DNA of 11,316 bases, taken from CAZIRO01 sp964541595 (GTDB lineage Bacteria; Acidobacteriota; HRBIN11). Position 1 is the first letter of the stretch, and each line of letters opens with the position of its first letter. This document shows positions 6,096 through 11,316 of the stretch, one piece after another. The notes beneath the pieces were generated by a model. That model was not told where the DNA came from. It worked only from the letters and a program-made list of their open reading frames with translations, and did no database searches. The stretch is from positions 1 to 11,316 of the forward strand of contig CAZIRO010000090.1 of the NCBI GenBank assembly GCA_964541595.1, read 5' to 3'. Both the position numbers and the translations under genes were made by a program.

Positions 6096-6524
6096 TTGGG
6101 ACACATCGTGTCCCATTTCCTGTCCCGATTTCAGAATTTCGACCTGATCCCGCGCCGGAAAAGACCGGGTCCCATACCTGCCGCATGGCGGTTTCGTCTC
6201 CGCAATGAAATGTGGGTAATGCTACGGTATGAGGTTCCGATATCCGAAATTGCCAGCATACCTGGCATCCATCGATCGACCGTTTACCGCTGGAAAAGGG
6301 AGTTTGAAAGACAAAGAGAGCACATGCTTGAGATCATCGCGCGGCATGCGGGAACACGTGGACCAAAACATCCGGTTTTCTGGCAGGCATTGGAACTGTT
6401 CATGTGAGAGGTGTGGGGAATCGTACCGGCAGGTCGAATTGCGCGAGCACTGGGTGTGCATCGTGTTACCGTATCCCGCTGGGCCAGGCGATTGGGAATG
6501 AAATTCGGCTCATTCAGATGGTGG
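6096..6524 (+). pseudogene. Tandem helix-turn-helix protein interrupted by a TGA
   Basis: One plus-strand frame carries two similar helix-turn-helix units. The first is at about 6235-6300 (ISEIASIPGIHRSTVYRW) and the second at about 6429-6485 (AGRIARALGVHRVTVSRW). They share the I..IA...G[IV]HR.TV.RW pattern, so the protein looks like an internal duplication. A TGA at 6405-6407 separates them in the same frame. It falls inside the helix leading into the second unit, so a single base change such as CGA to TGA would explain it. The start is unclear: 6096 is TTG inside a hairpin, and an ATG at about 6210 would lose little. Past 6524 the open frame is only antisense to the two-TM gene. It is probably a broken regulator or recombinase accessory protein; restart at GTG 6411 or readthrough are alternatives. 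Confidence 0.55.
6097..6115. repeat. Perfect 8-bp hairpin TGGGACAC/GTGTCCCA
   Basis: TGGGACAC-ATC-GTGTCCCA, with a 3-base loop. It is followed by TTTCC on the plus strand, too short a T tract for a convincing terminator. It overlaps the furthest upstream possible start of the helix-turn-helix remnant. Role unknown. Confidence 0.5.
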
Positions 6525-6866
6525 ATCCGGCATGGGAGTGTTTTCCGTGGGTGTGTCGGCTGTATGGGATTGTGCCTTCGTGGGATGTGCTTCAGATTCT
6601 GGTGTGGGTGTGGATGCAATATGTGCATCGGCGTTATCCAAACTCTGACGACCCAATTTCTCACTGAGATACCCGGCCACAGGCACACCGACAAAAAGCA
6701 AAATAAGAATCGCCACTGTCCAGCGCGGCAGCAGTTCTTCAATCGACCCCTGGAACAGCAGCGGAATGGAACGGACGAGTTCAATGGCAGCGCCAACTGT
6801 GCAGGAAACAAAAAGCAGTGGAATAAGCAGAAGCCCAACGATAACGTCACTGATGGGACATCGCAT
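6510..6866 (-). CDS. Hypothetical two-TM protein with Pro/Thr-rich tail
   Basis: A 118-residue protein with two hydrophobic helices at about 8-29 (VIVGLLLIPLLFV) and 49-67 (WTVAILILLFVGVPVAGYL). A hydrophilic tail (about 70-118), rich in Pro, Thr, Glu, Ser and His, follows. The ATG at 6866 has TTGGAG six bases upstream; the TTG of that motif could serve as an alternative start four codons earlier. I recognise no family. The gene runs against the helix-turn-helix remnant and overlaps its second unit slightly, suggesting that the plus-strand frame has already lost function there. It lies inside the accessory patch, between the cassette and tRNA-Lys. Function unknown. Confidence 0.6.
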   Translation of the reverse strand: MRCPISDVIVGLLLIPLLFVSCTVGAAIELVRSIPLLFQGSIEELLPRWTVAILILLFVGVPVAGYLSEKLGRQSLDNADAHIASTPTPESEAHPTKAQSHTADTPTENTPMPDPPSE

Positions 6867-6882
6867 GGAACACTCCAAATAA

Positions 6883-6910
6883 TACGGTCACCTGGTCTGT
6901 ACTCAAATAG
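6883..6910 (-). promoter_or_regulatory. Possible promoter of the two-TM gene
   Basis: On the minus strand TTGAGT and TATTAT are 16 bases apart, just before the gene. The predicted start would fall at or after the SD, leaving almost no leader, so the match may be chance. Two TTGCAA hexamers (near 6924 and 6942) lie further upstream without well-placed -10 boxes. Confidence 0.25.
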
Positions 6911-7040
6911 GCCAGCATGCTCCGTTGCAAAGAAGACACATTGCAAGGATAGAACGGGCGATGTAGATATTTGTATGATAGCCGGAACCGCGTGAGAAGG
7001 CATGTTGTGGGTGGAACACTGTTCCGTGAATCATGTGCTG

Positions 7041-7068
7041 TTCAATTGAAATCGGCGATTCTCAATTG
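7041..7068. promoter_or_regulatory. Long imperfect dyad with two TCAATTGA palindromes
   Basis: TCAATTGA occurs at 7041-7048 and 7061-7068. Between them AATC-GGC-GATT is itself an inverted repeat. The whole forms a 12-bp stem with one bulged C and a 3-base loop. No T tract follows on either strand, so it is not an intrinsic terminator; a protein-binding site is likelier. It is the main structure in the gene-free stretch 6867-7127. Confidence 0.45.
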
Positions 7069-7127
7069 ATATGATAGCAGCAAACCCAACGGAATCTTCG
7101 CTCTGAAGCGGTTTTTCGCGCAGGACG

Positions 7128-7203
7128 TGGTGAGGCGTGCAGGAGTCGAACCTGCGACCCCTGGCTTAAAAGGCCAGTGCTCTACCAGCTGAGCTAACGC
7201 CTC
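7128..7203 (-). tRNA. tRNA-Lys (anticodon TTT)
   Basis: A complete 76-base cloverleaf with encoded CCA: acceptor GAGGCGT/ACGCCTC, D stem GCTC/GAGC, anticodon stem CTGGC/GCCAG around CTTTTAA, T arm GCAGG-TTCGACT-CCTGC and discriminator A. All stems pair fully. Its 3' end faces the accessory patch to the left, the side where tRNA-targeting elements insert. Confidence 0.98.
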
Positions 7204-7212
7204 ACCGGTGTT

Positions 7213-7241
7213 AATATATCCTTCCGGACGCGCGTTTGCAA
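7213..7241 (-). promoter_or_regulatory. Promoter of tRNA-Lys
   Basis: On the minus strand, TTGCAA (7236-7241) and TATATT (7213-7218) are 17 bases apart. The start would be a few bases before the tRNA 5' end at 7203, a normal short tRNA leader. The -35 hexamer is palindromic and is shared with the divergent plus-strand promoter. Confidence 0.75.
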
Positions 7242-7265
7242 TCGGTTCCGGTACCGGCTTATTAT
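7236..7265 (+). promoter_or_regulatory. Promoter of the MerC/methyltransferase unit
   Basis: TTGCAA (7236-7241) and TATTAT (7260-7265) are 18 bases apart. The spacer contains a perfect 10-bp palindrome, CCGGTACCGG (7248-7257), a possible operator. The start would be near 7272, about 12 bases before the ATG at 7284. Confidence 0.6.
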
Positions 7266-7283
7266 CTCTCTCCGGTATCGTAC

Positions 7284-7811
7284 ATGGTGGGCATCTCCCG
7301 TTCTTTCAGGCACCGGATCGCCGATCCGGGGACGTTACGAAGCGTGCTGACACGGGGTGGTATCGTGCGATGGGACGTGGACCGTCTCGGAATGATCGCA
7401 TCCACCGTGTGTGCCGTTCACTGTGCGATCAGTCCGTTCATATTCCTGGCATTGCCGTGGTGGTCTTTTCATGAGGGAACGCTGGAACGGCTGGAACCCG
7501 TATTGATCACACTGGCCGTCGTCTTGGCCATCATTGCGCTGACTATCGGCTATCGACGTCATCGGGACGAAAGTGTCGTCCTGCTGTTCATTATCGGTTT
7601 CACGCTGATCGGCCTGGGACACCTCGTGATCGGAACATGGTCCGCAATGGGAGAGATCGCGCTCGTCACGCTCGGGGCCGGTTCTCTGATCGCAGGACAT
7701 TTCCGCAACCAGCGGCTCTGTCGGTGCGTTGCCTGTCCGGCATGTGCACTGCATGCGGAAACGACGTCCTGCACACACCGGTGCGATCAACCATCCCGGG
7801 AAGGGGCATGA
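7284..7811 (+). CDS. MerC-domain membrane protein with Cys-rich tail
   Basis: A 175-residue inner-membrane protein of the MerC family, whose founding member imports Hg(II). It has the family opening DRLGMIASTVCAVHC (33-47, Cys43 and Cys47 in the first membrane helix). Four hydrophobic segments lie at about 36-58, 72-90, 97-117 and 122-138. The C-terminal tail (144-167) has six Cys and two His, including CRCVACPAC and CTHRC, and could bind soft metals. Many MerC-domain proteins lie outside mer operons and their substrate is unknown; no merA, merR or merT is seen here. The ATG at 7284 has no SD but sits just after a promoter. An in-frame GTG at 7365, nearer the conserved domain, is an alternative. 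The fusion gene follows 44 bases later. Confidence 0.75.
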   Translation: MVGISRSFRHRIADPGTLRSVLTRGGIVRWDVDRLGMIASTVCAVHCAISPFIFLALPWWSFHEGTLERLEPVLITLAVVLAIIALTIGYRRHRDESVVLLFIIGFTLIGLGHLVIGTWSAMGEIALVTLGAGSLIAGHFRNQRLCRCVACPACALHAETTSCTHRCDQPSREGA

Positions 7812-7855
7812 ACCCTCTGGATGCCAAAAAATACCGCTACCCGTCCTGAGGACCG

Positions 7856-8734
7856 ATGCGTGATCTTCCCGTTCGTGTATACATCGCGCCGGACTGTACG
7901 CTGTGCGATCGTCTGATCCACGATCTGATGACCCGTGCCGACCGGCTACGCATTCGACTGGAGATTGTGGACATTCGTGCGCATCCACGGTGGCTGCGGG
8001 ACTATTTTGCGCGTGTGCCGGTCGTCGATGTGGCGGGCATATTCGAACTCGACGCACCGGTCACCTGGCGGGACGTGGCTGCTGCGGTTCGATCCATACG
8101 TACGGGCGTTTACCGACAGCGCAGGATCTACAGCACGCACTGGCGATGGCTCGGAAAATTGGAGCAGTGGTGGAATCGGCGGTCCGGATATGCATGGCGA
8201 CAGATGCTGTTTGACCGTATTCGCCGACACCATACCGGCGATCGGGTACTGTACTGTCTGGAACTGGCACCCGGTCCGGGACTGAACCGGCCGTGGTACC
8301 CGCACCGATGGCGCTGGGTCTGGATCGACAGTTCACCATTATGGGGACCTCCGGCAGGCGACATGTCCAGCATCCTGGGATTCGTACGGGGTGACATTCA
8401 CGCCCTGCCGTTCCGGGACGGCGTATTTGATCTCGTGGTGGACACGTTCACACTATGTGCCGTATGGAATCTGGACAGACTCATCCACGAGGTCCACCGT
8501 GTATTGAAACCGAATGGCACCTGGTGGTGGCTCGATCACGGACGTGCGGACGGCTGGCGCGCGCGTCTGCAACGCTGGATCCGACCGGTGTGGTTCCGCG
8601 TACTGGGGTGTTTTCCCGATCAACCGTTTGTCCCACGGCTTCAGCGGGATCGGCGATTTCAGTGGGAAATGACGCCCGTATACGGTCGATCGGTCTGGAT
8701 GGGACGCGGTATCAAAGTAGCGGACGTCCCGTGA
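7856..8734 (+). CDS. Glutaredoxin-like domain fused to a SAM-dependent methyltransferase
   Basis: A 292-residue fusion. Residues about 5-80 look like a thioredoxin-fold (glutaredoxin-like) domain, with CTLC (Cys14, Cys17) after the first strand and the cis-proline motif RVPVVDVAG at 53-61. Residues about 110-290 are a class I methyltransferase. SAM motif I is LELAPGPGLN (135-144), followed by an acidic residue in WIDSS (158), GDIHALPF (179-186), FDLVVDTFTLC (191-201) and VHRVLKPNG then LDHGR (213-230). The LDHG and later W..R..P..GC pattern resembles the UbiE/METTL7-like group. The C-terminus is short. The ATG at 7856 has TGAGG about five bases upstream. It is probably cotranscribed with the MerC-domain gene. 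A thiol or metal(loid) substrate is conceivable but unproven. Confidence 0.8.
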   Translation: MRDLPVRVYIAPDCTLCDRLIHDLMTRADRLRIRLEIVDIRAHPRWLRDYFARVPVVDVAGIFELDAPVTWRDVAAAVRSIRTGVYRQRRIYSTHWRWLGKLEQWWNRRSGYAWRQMLFDRIRRHHTGDRVLYCLELAPGPGLNRPWYPHRWRWVWIDSSPLWGPPAGDMSSILGFVRGDIHALPFRDGVFDLVVDTFTLCAVWNLDRLIHEVHRVLKPNGTWWWLDHGRADGWRARLQRWIRPVWFRVLGCFPDQPFVPRLQRDRRFQWEMTPVYGRSVWMGRGIKVADVP

Positions 8735-8764
8735 GGAAACGCGGAGCGCGAATTTCAATTGCGC

Positions 8765-8793
8765 TTGCAAACGGAAGGAAAAACAAATAATTT
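8765..8793 (+). promoter_or_regulatory. Possible promoter for the DUF4301 unit
   Basis: TTGCAA (8765-8770) and a weak TAATTT (8788-8793) are 17 bases apart. A dyad AGCGC(g)AATT-TC-AATTGCGCT (8745-8765) abuts the -35. No T tract follows that dyad, so it is not a terminator for the upstream gene. The -10 box is poor, so this is tentative. Confidence 0.3.
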
Positions 8794-8951
8794 GAAACGC
8801 TACGGAAGTCTTTTCGTTTTTTCGGGACACCACGATCACTGAACCGTACGCCAGCACACTGACGGCACACTGATCCAGTTCCTGTCACCCCGATACACCA
8901 TTCCAGTATGTGCGAACCGCCCTCAGGTACCGAAACCCCGGGAGGTGGAGA

Positions 8952-10499
8952 ATGGTGCATGTACAATGGTCCGGCATGGATCGTCAACAGATTGAAGCCC
9001 ATGGACTGACCATCGAAGAGGTCGAACGGCAACTCGCGTTGTTACGTTCCGGAGTGTCTCCGGCCGAACTCGTCCGACCGTGCACCCCGGGTGACGGGAT
9101 TCTCGTACTGGACGCGGATACACGCCAGCAGATGATCGACCGGTTCAACCGGGTGCGGTCCCGATACCGTATACTGCGGTTCGTCCCCGCCGCCGGTGCC
9201 GCAACCCGCATGTGGCGGGACCTGTATGCCATCCGTGACACGCTCCGTTCCGGACAAACACTGGATGCAGTGTTGCGGGAAAAAATGCAACGTTTTTTCC
9301 ACAACCTGCACCGGTTTGCCTTTTATGAAGCACTGGATCGGGTCATCCGCCGGCGGGGAGAACGATTATCGGATTTGCTGGAATCGCATGCGTACGCACG
9401 CATTCTCGACTACCTGCTGGAACCGGGCGGTCTGGGGTACGGGGACATGCCGAAAGGACTCGTGCCCTTCCACCGCTATCCCGATCGGCCCCGTACGGCA
9501 GCGGAAGAACATCTGGTGGAAGCCACCGTCCACGCCTGCGGATCCGTACCAACAGCCGTCGTGCACTTCGTGACGCGGGCGGACCATGCACTGCGGTTCC
9601 GATCCTTCCTCGATCAGGTCAAACACCGCTATGAAACGACCTGCCGAATCCACCTGGAATGGTCCATCCAGTCTCCGTCTACGGACACGGTTGCCATCGA
9701 TGGTGCGGGGCGGATCGTCCGCGACGCGAACGGGCGGATCCTCTTCCGCCCGGGGGGACACGGCGCACTGCTGTCCAATCTGAACCGGTTAGATGCGGAT
9801 CTCGTCTTTGTCAAGAATATCGACAACGTGGCCATGGATGCGTACAAACCGGCAACATTCGAAGCGTTCGGCATGCTGGGCGGCGTGATCATCACCGTGC
9901 GCGAGGCGATCACCGCGCTGTTGCAACGCGTGACCGCGGGCACGCCGATCGATATGTGGCTGCCGGATGCCGAGGTGCTGTTGCGCCGGTATTTCTTTAC
10001 TGATATGGATACCGTGTGTGCCCGGGTCCCGGACCGCGATCCGCGTCAGGCGATACTCCGGTTTTTCGATCGTCCCCTGCGCGTGTGCGGTATGGTGCGC
10101 AACGTCGGCGAACCCGGTGGCGGTCCCTTCTGGGTGCGAATGCCGAACGGGGAAGTGCTGCCGCAAATCGTGGAATCCGCCCAGGTGGATCTGGACCACC
10201 CGAAATACCGGGAGATCTGGAATGGTGCCACGCACTTCAATCCCGTGGTCATGGTGCTCGCCATGCGGGATGGACGCGGACGACCGTACGATCTCTTCCG
10301 GTTTTCCGAACCTGAGATGGCATTCATTACGGAAAAGTATTTCCGTGGTCAACCCATTCGCGCGCTGGAACACCCCGGTCTGTGGAACGGTGGTATGGCC
10401 TACTGGCGGACCATATTCGTTGAAATCCCGCGTGCGGCGTTCAATCCGGTCAAGACCGTATTCGACCTGTTGCGACCGGAACACCAGCAGACCCCATGA
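8952..10499 (+). CDS. DUF4301 family protein, nucleotidyltransferase-like
   Basis: A 515-residue protein matching DUF4301 by overall length and motifs as I remember them. Its motifs resemble sugar nucleotidyltransferases of the UDP-sugar pyrophosphorylase type. FVPAAGAATRMW (77-88) is like the nucleotide-binding P-A-A-G-x-G-T-R loop. KGLVPFH is at 168-174 and SIQSPSTDTVAID at 238-250. FRPGGHGALLSNLN (265-278) is like the P-x-GHG loop, and FVKNIDNV (286-293) is like the metal-binding V-x-N-x-DN. The activity itself is not established. The ATG at 8952 has GGAGG six bases upstream; the frame extends to a GTG at 8910 without SD, and an ATG at 8976 starts nearer the homologous region. It ends 16 bases before the CDP-alcohol transferase, probably one operon. 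Confidence 0.8.
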   Translation: MVHVQWSGMDRQQIEAHGLTIEEVERQLALLRSGVSPAELVRPCTPGDGILVLDADTRQQMIDRFNRVRSRYRILRFVPAAGAATRMWRDLYAIRDTLRSGQTLDAVLREKMQRFFHNLHRFAFYEALDRVIRRRGERLSDLLESHAYARILDYLLEPGGLGYGDMPKGLVPFHRYPDRPRTAAEEHLVEATVHACGSVPTAVVHFVTRADHALRFRSFLDQVKHRYETTCRIHLEWSIQSPSTDTVAIDGAGRIVRDANGRILFRPGGHGALLSNLNRLDADLVFVKNIDNVAMDAYKPATFEAFGMLGGVIITVREAITALLQRVTAGTPIDMWLPDAEVLLRRYFFTDMDTVCARVPDRDPRQAILRFFDRPLRVCGMVRNVGEPGGGPFWVRMPNGEVLPQIVESAQVDLDHPKYREIWNGATHFNPVVMVLAMRDGRGRPYDLFRFSEPEMAFITEKYFRGQPIRALEHPGLWNGGMAYWRTIFVEIPRAAFNPVKTVFDLLRPEHQQTP

Positions 10500-10515
10500 A
10501 CCGGAGAAAACAACC

Positions 10516-11193
10516 ATGCGCCGGTTATGGACATGGGCAAATCGTATCACGGTATTGCGCATCGCGCTTGTGTTCTTTCTGGTGTTTCTCGTATACAACC
10601 AGGGATTCTGGACACGTCTGTTCGCCGCCGCGCTCGTCATCTTCATTATCGTCACGGACTGGCTGGACGGATACCTCGCCCGTCGCCTGCAAGAGTCCAC
10701 GATGCTCGGAAGCGTCCTGGACATCGCCGGAGACCGTGTGGTCGAAACGGTGCTCTGGATCGTCCTGGCCGATCTACGACTGGTACCCGTCTGGATTCCC
10801 ATCGTCGTGATCTCCCGGGACGTCCTGACCGATAGTATCCGTTCGTATGTGTTCCGATTCGGCTTCACCGCATTCGGGCAGAAGACCATGATGCGAACGC
10901 CGCTCGGGCGATTTCTCACCGGGTCTCCCTGGATGCGGACCGCATATGCGATTCTCAAGGCCGTGACGTTCAGCTGGCTCCTGGCGGTATCCGTACTCGA
11001 TCGGGTACCCTCCGGCTGGTGGACCATCCCGAGCGCCTGGATCACCACGGGATTCAGTATCGGATACTGGCTGGCCGTGTGCACGGCCACCATCTGTCTC
11101 ATTCGGGGGATCCCGGTGATCATCGAGGGCATTGCACTGATCCACGAACTGGAGACCGATGCATCGTCCCGGCATCATATTCCTGGACATTGA
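10516..11193 (+). CDS. CDP-alcohol phosphatidyltransferase family membrane enzyme
   Basis: A 225-residue integral membrane protein. It carries the complete family signature DG-x2-AR-x8-G-x3-D-x3-D: D51, G52, A55, R56, G65, D69 and D73, which binds metal and the CDP group. Around it are hydrophobic helices at about 12-28, 34-49, 76-100, 145-163 and 176-206. NRITVLRI at 9-16 and ISRDVL at 99-104 resemble PgsA, which transfers a phosphatidyl group from CDP-diacylglycerol to glycerol 3-phosphate. However, the middle section (FGQKTMMRTPLGRF) is not clearly PgsA, so the acceptor alcohol is left open. The ATG at 10516 has GGAG nine bases upstream; the frame is open far upstream, but that is a shadow of DUF4301. 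Its end overlaps the HAD gene by 35 bases. Confidence 0.9.
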   Translation: MRRLWTWANRITVLRIALVFFLVFLVYNQGFWTRLFAAALVIFIIVTDWLDGYLARRLQESTMLGSVLDIAGDRVVETVLWIVLADLRLVPVWIPIVVISRDVLTDSIRSYVFRFGFTAFGQKTMMRTPLGRFLTGSPWMRTAYAILKAVTFSWLLAVSVLDRVPSGWWTIPSAWITTGFSIGYWLAVCTATICLIRGIPVIIEGIALIHELETDASSRHHIPGH

Positions 11194-11316
11194 CGGCACA
11201 CTGTTTCCTTCGAGTTTGGAACGCCAATTCCTGGCATACCTCCGGCAGGTGCATGTGTTGCGACCCGTCCGTTTGCTTCGATCAGCTATAGCACTCGGAG
11301 TATCGCACCGGCCATG
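11159..11316 (+). CDS. HAD-superfamily phosphatase, N-terminal part (runs off window)
   Basis: The first ~52 residues are visible. IIFLDIDGTLFPSS places the HAD motif I DxDGT at residues 10-14: Asp10 is the nucleophile and Asp12 the acid/base. Sequence such as RQFLAYLRQV after the motif starts the cap region, reminiscent of HAD-IB (SerB/PgpC-like) enzymes, but too little is present to assign a subclass. The ATG at 11159 has GGAG four bases upstream and lies inside the end of the CDP-alcohol transferase gene, so translation is probably coupled. A phosphatase next to such a transferase could remove the phosphate left on its product, as PgpC-type enzymes do for phosphatidylglycerophosphate; this is inference. 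Confidence 0.8.
   Translation, partial: MHRPGIIFLDIDGTLFPSSLERQFLAYLRQVHVLRPVRLLRSAIALGVSHRP

Noticed and set aside
6525..6995. Continuation of the HTH frame past 6524
   Set aside because: Only the antisense of the two-TM gene, with Cys/Trp-rich nonsense composition.
7090..7120. Possible plus-strand terminator ending in TTTTT
   Set aside because: The stem CTTC/GAAG is only 4 bp and separated from the T run; no clear upstream plus-strand gene.
7128..7155. att core as a repeat of the tRNA-Lys 3' end
   Set aside because: Looked for a second copy through 4850-7127 by eye and found none.
9789..11132. 447-codon minus-strand frame opposite DUF4301 and the CDP-alcohol transferase
   Set aside because: No motifs or SD; both plus-strand genes are strongly supported.
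1..11316. CRISPR array or complete insertion sequence
   Set aside because: No regularly spaced repeats with unique spacers and no complete transposase with terminal inverted repeats were seen.

Overview
The window is bacterial DNA of fairly high GC, with good Shine-Dalgarno sequences before most genes and sigma70-type promoters. The phylum cannot be fixed from sequence alone. Strong SD sites argue against Bacteroidota, although DUF4301 and MerC-domain proteins are frequent there. The left and right parts look like chromosomal housekeeping DNA. The middle (about 4800-7130) is an accessory patch with recombinase debris and orphan small genes.

Left, all on the minus strand (4860 down to 50): a promoter (TTGCAC-17-TAAAAT) precedes a tRNA with anticodon CAT. 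Tightly packed genes follow with no visible terminator: a coiled-coil protein with a C-terminal C4 zinc ribbon (COG1579 type), ParA, ParB, a bactofilin, an FHA-RDD membrane protein and a stand-alone class I glutamine amidotransferase. ParA and ParB overlap, and ParA uses a GTG start. This reads as a chromosome segregation and cell-organisation operon. A parS-like sequence lies inside the bactofilin gene.

Middle (4860-7127): a minus-strand cassette of three genes linked by ATGA stop/start overlaps encodes a 65-residue C4 zinc-finger protein, a one-TM coiled-coil protein, and a tyrosine-recombinase N-terminal domain that decays into unrelated sequence. A second short copy of the recombinase motif lies downstream. 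Divergent from the cassette is a plus-strand remnant with two similar helix-turn-helix units in one frame, separated by a TGA. Next come an orphan two-TM protein gene (minus) and a gene-poor stretch with a strong dyad, ending at the 3' end of a tRNA-Lys(TTT). The patch lies directly downstream of that tRNA, a classic integration position, but I saw no repeated att core.

Right, all on the plus strand (7236 to the end): one palindromic TTGCAA appears to serve as the -35 element both for tRNA-Lys (minus) and for a MerC-domain membrane protein with a Cys-rich tail (plus). A glutaredoxin-like/methyltransferase fusion follows. After a 217-base gap with a possible promoter comes a second unit: a DUF4301 protein with nucleotidyltransferase-like motifs, a CDP-alcohol phosphatidyltransferase with the complete family signature, and the start of a HAD phosphatase cut by the window edge. 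The last three could form one pathway (nucleotide activation, alcohol transfer, dephosphorylation), but that is inference from order and motifs.
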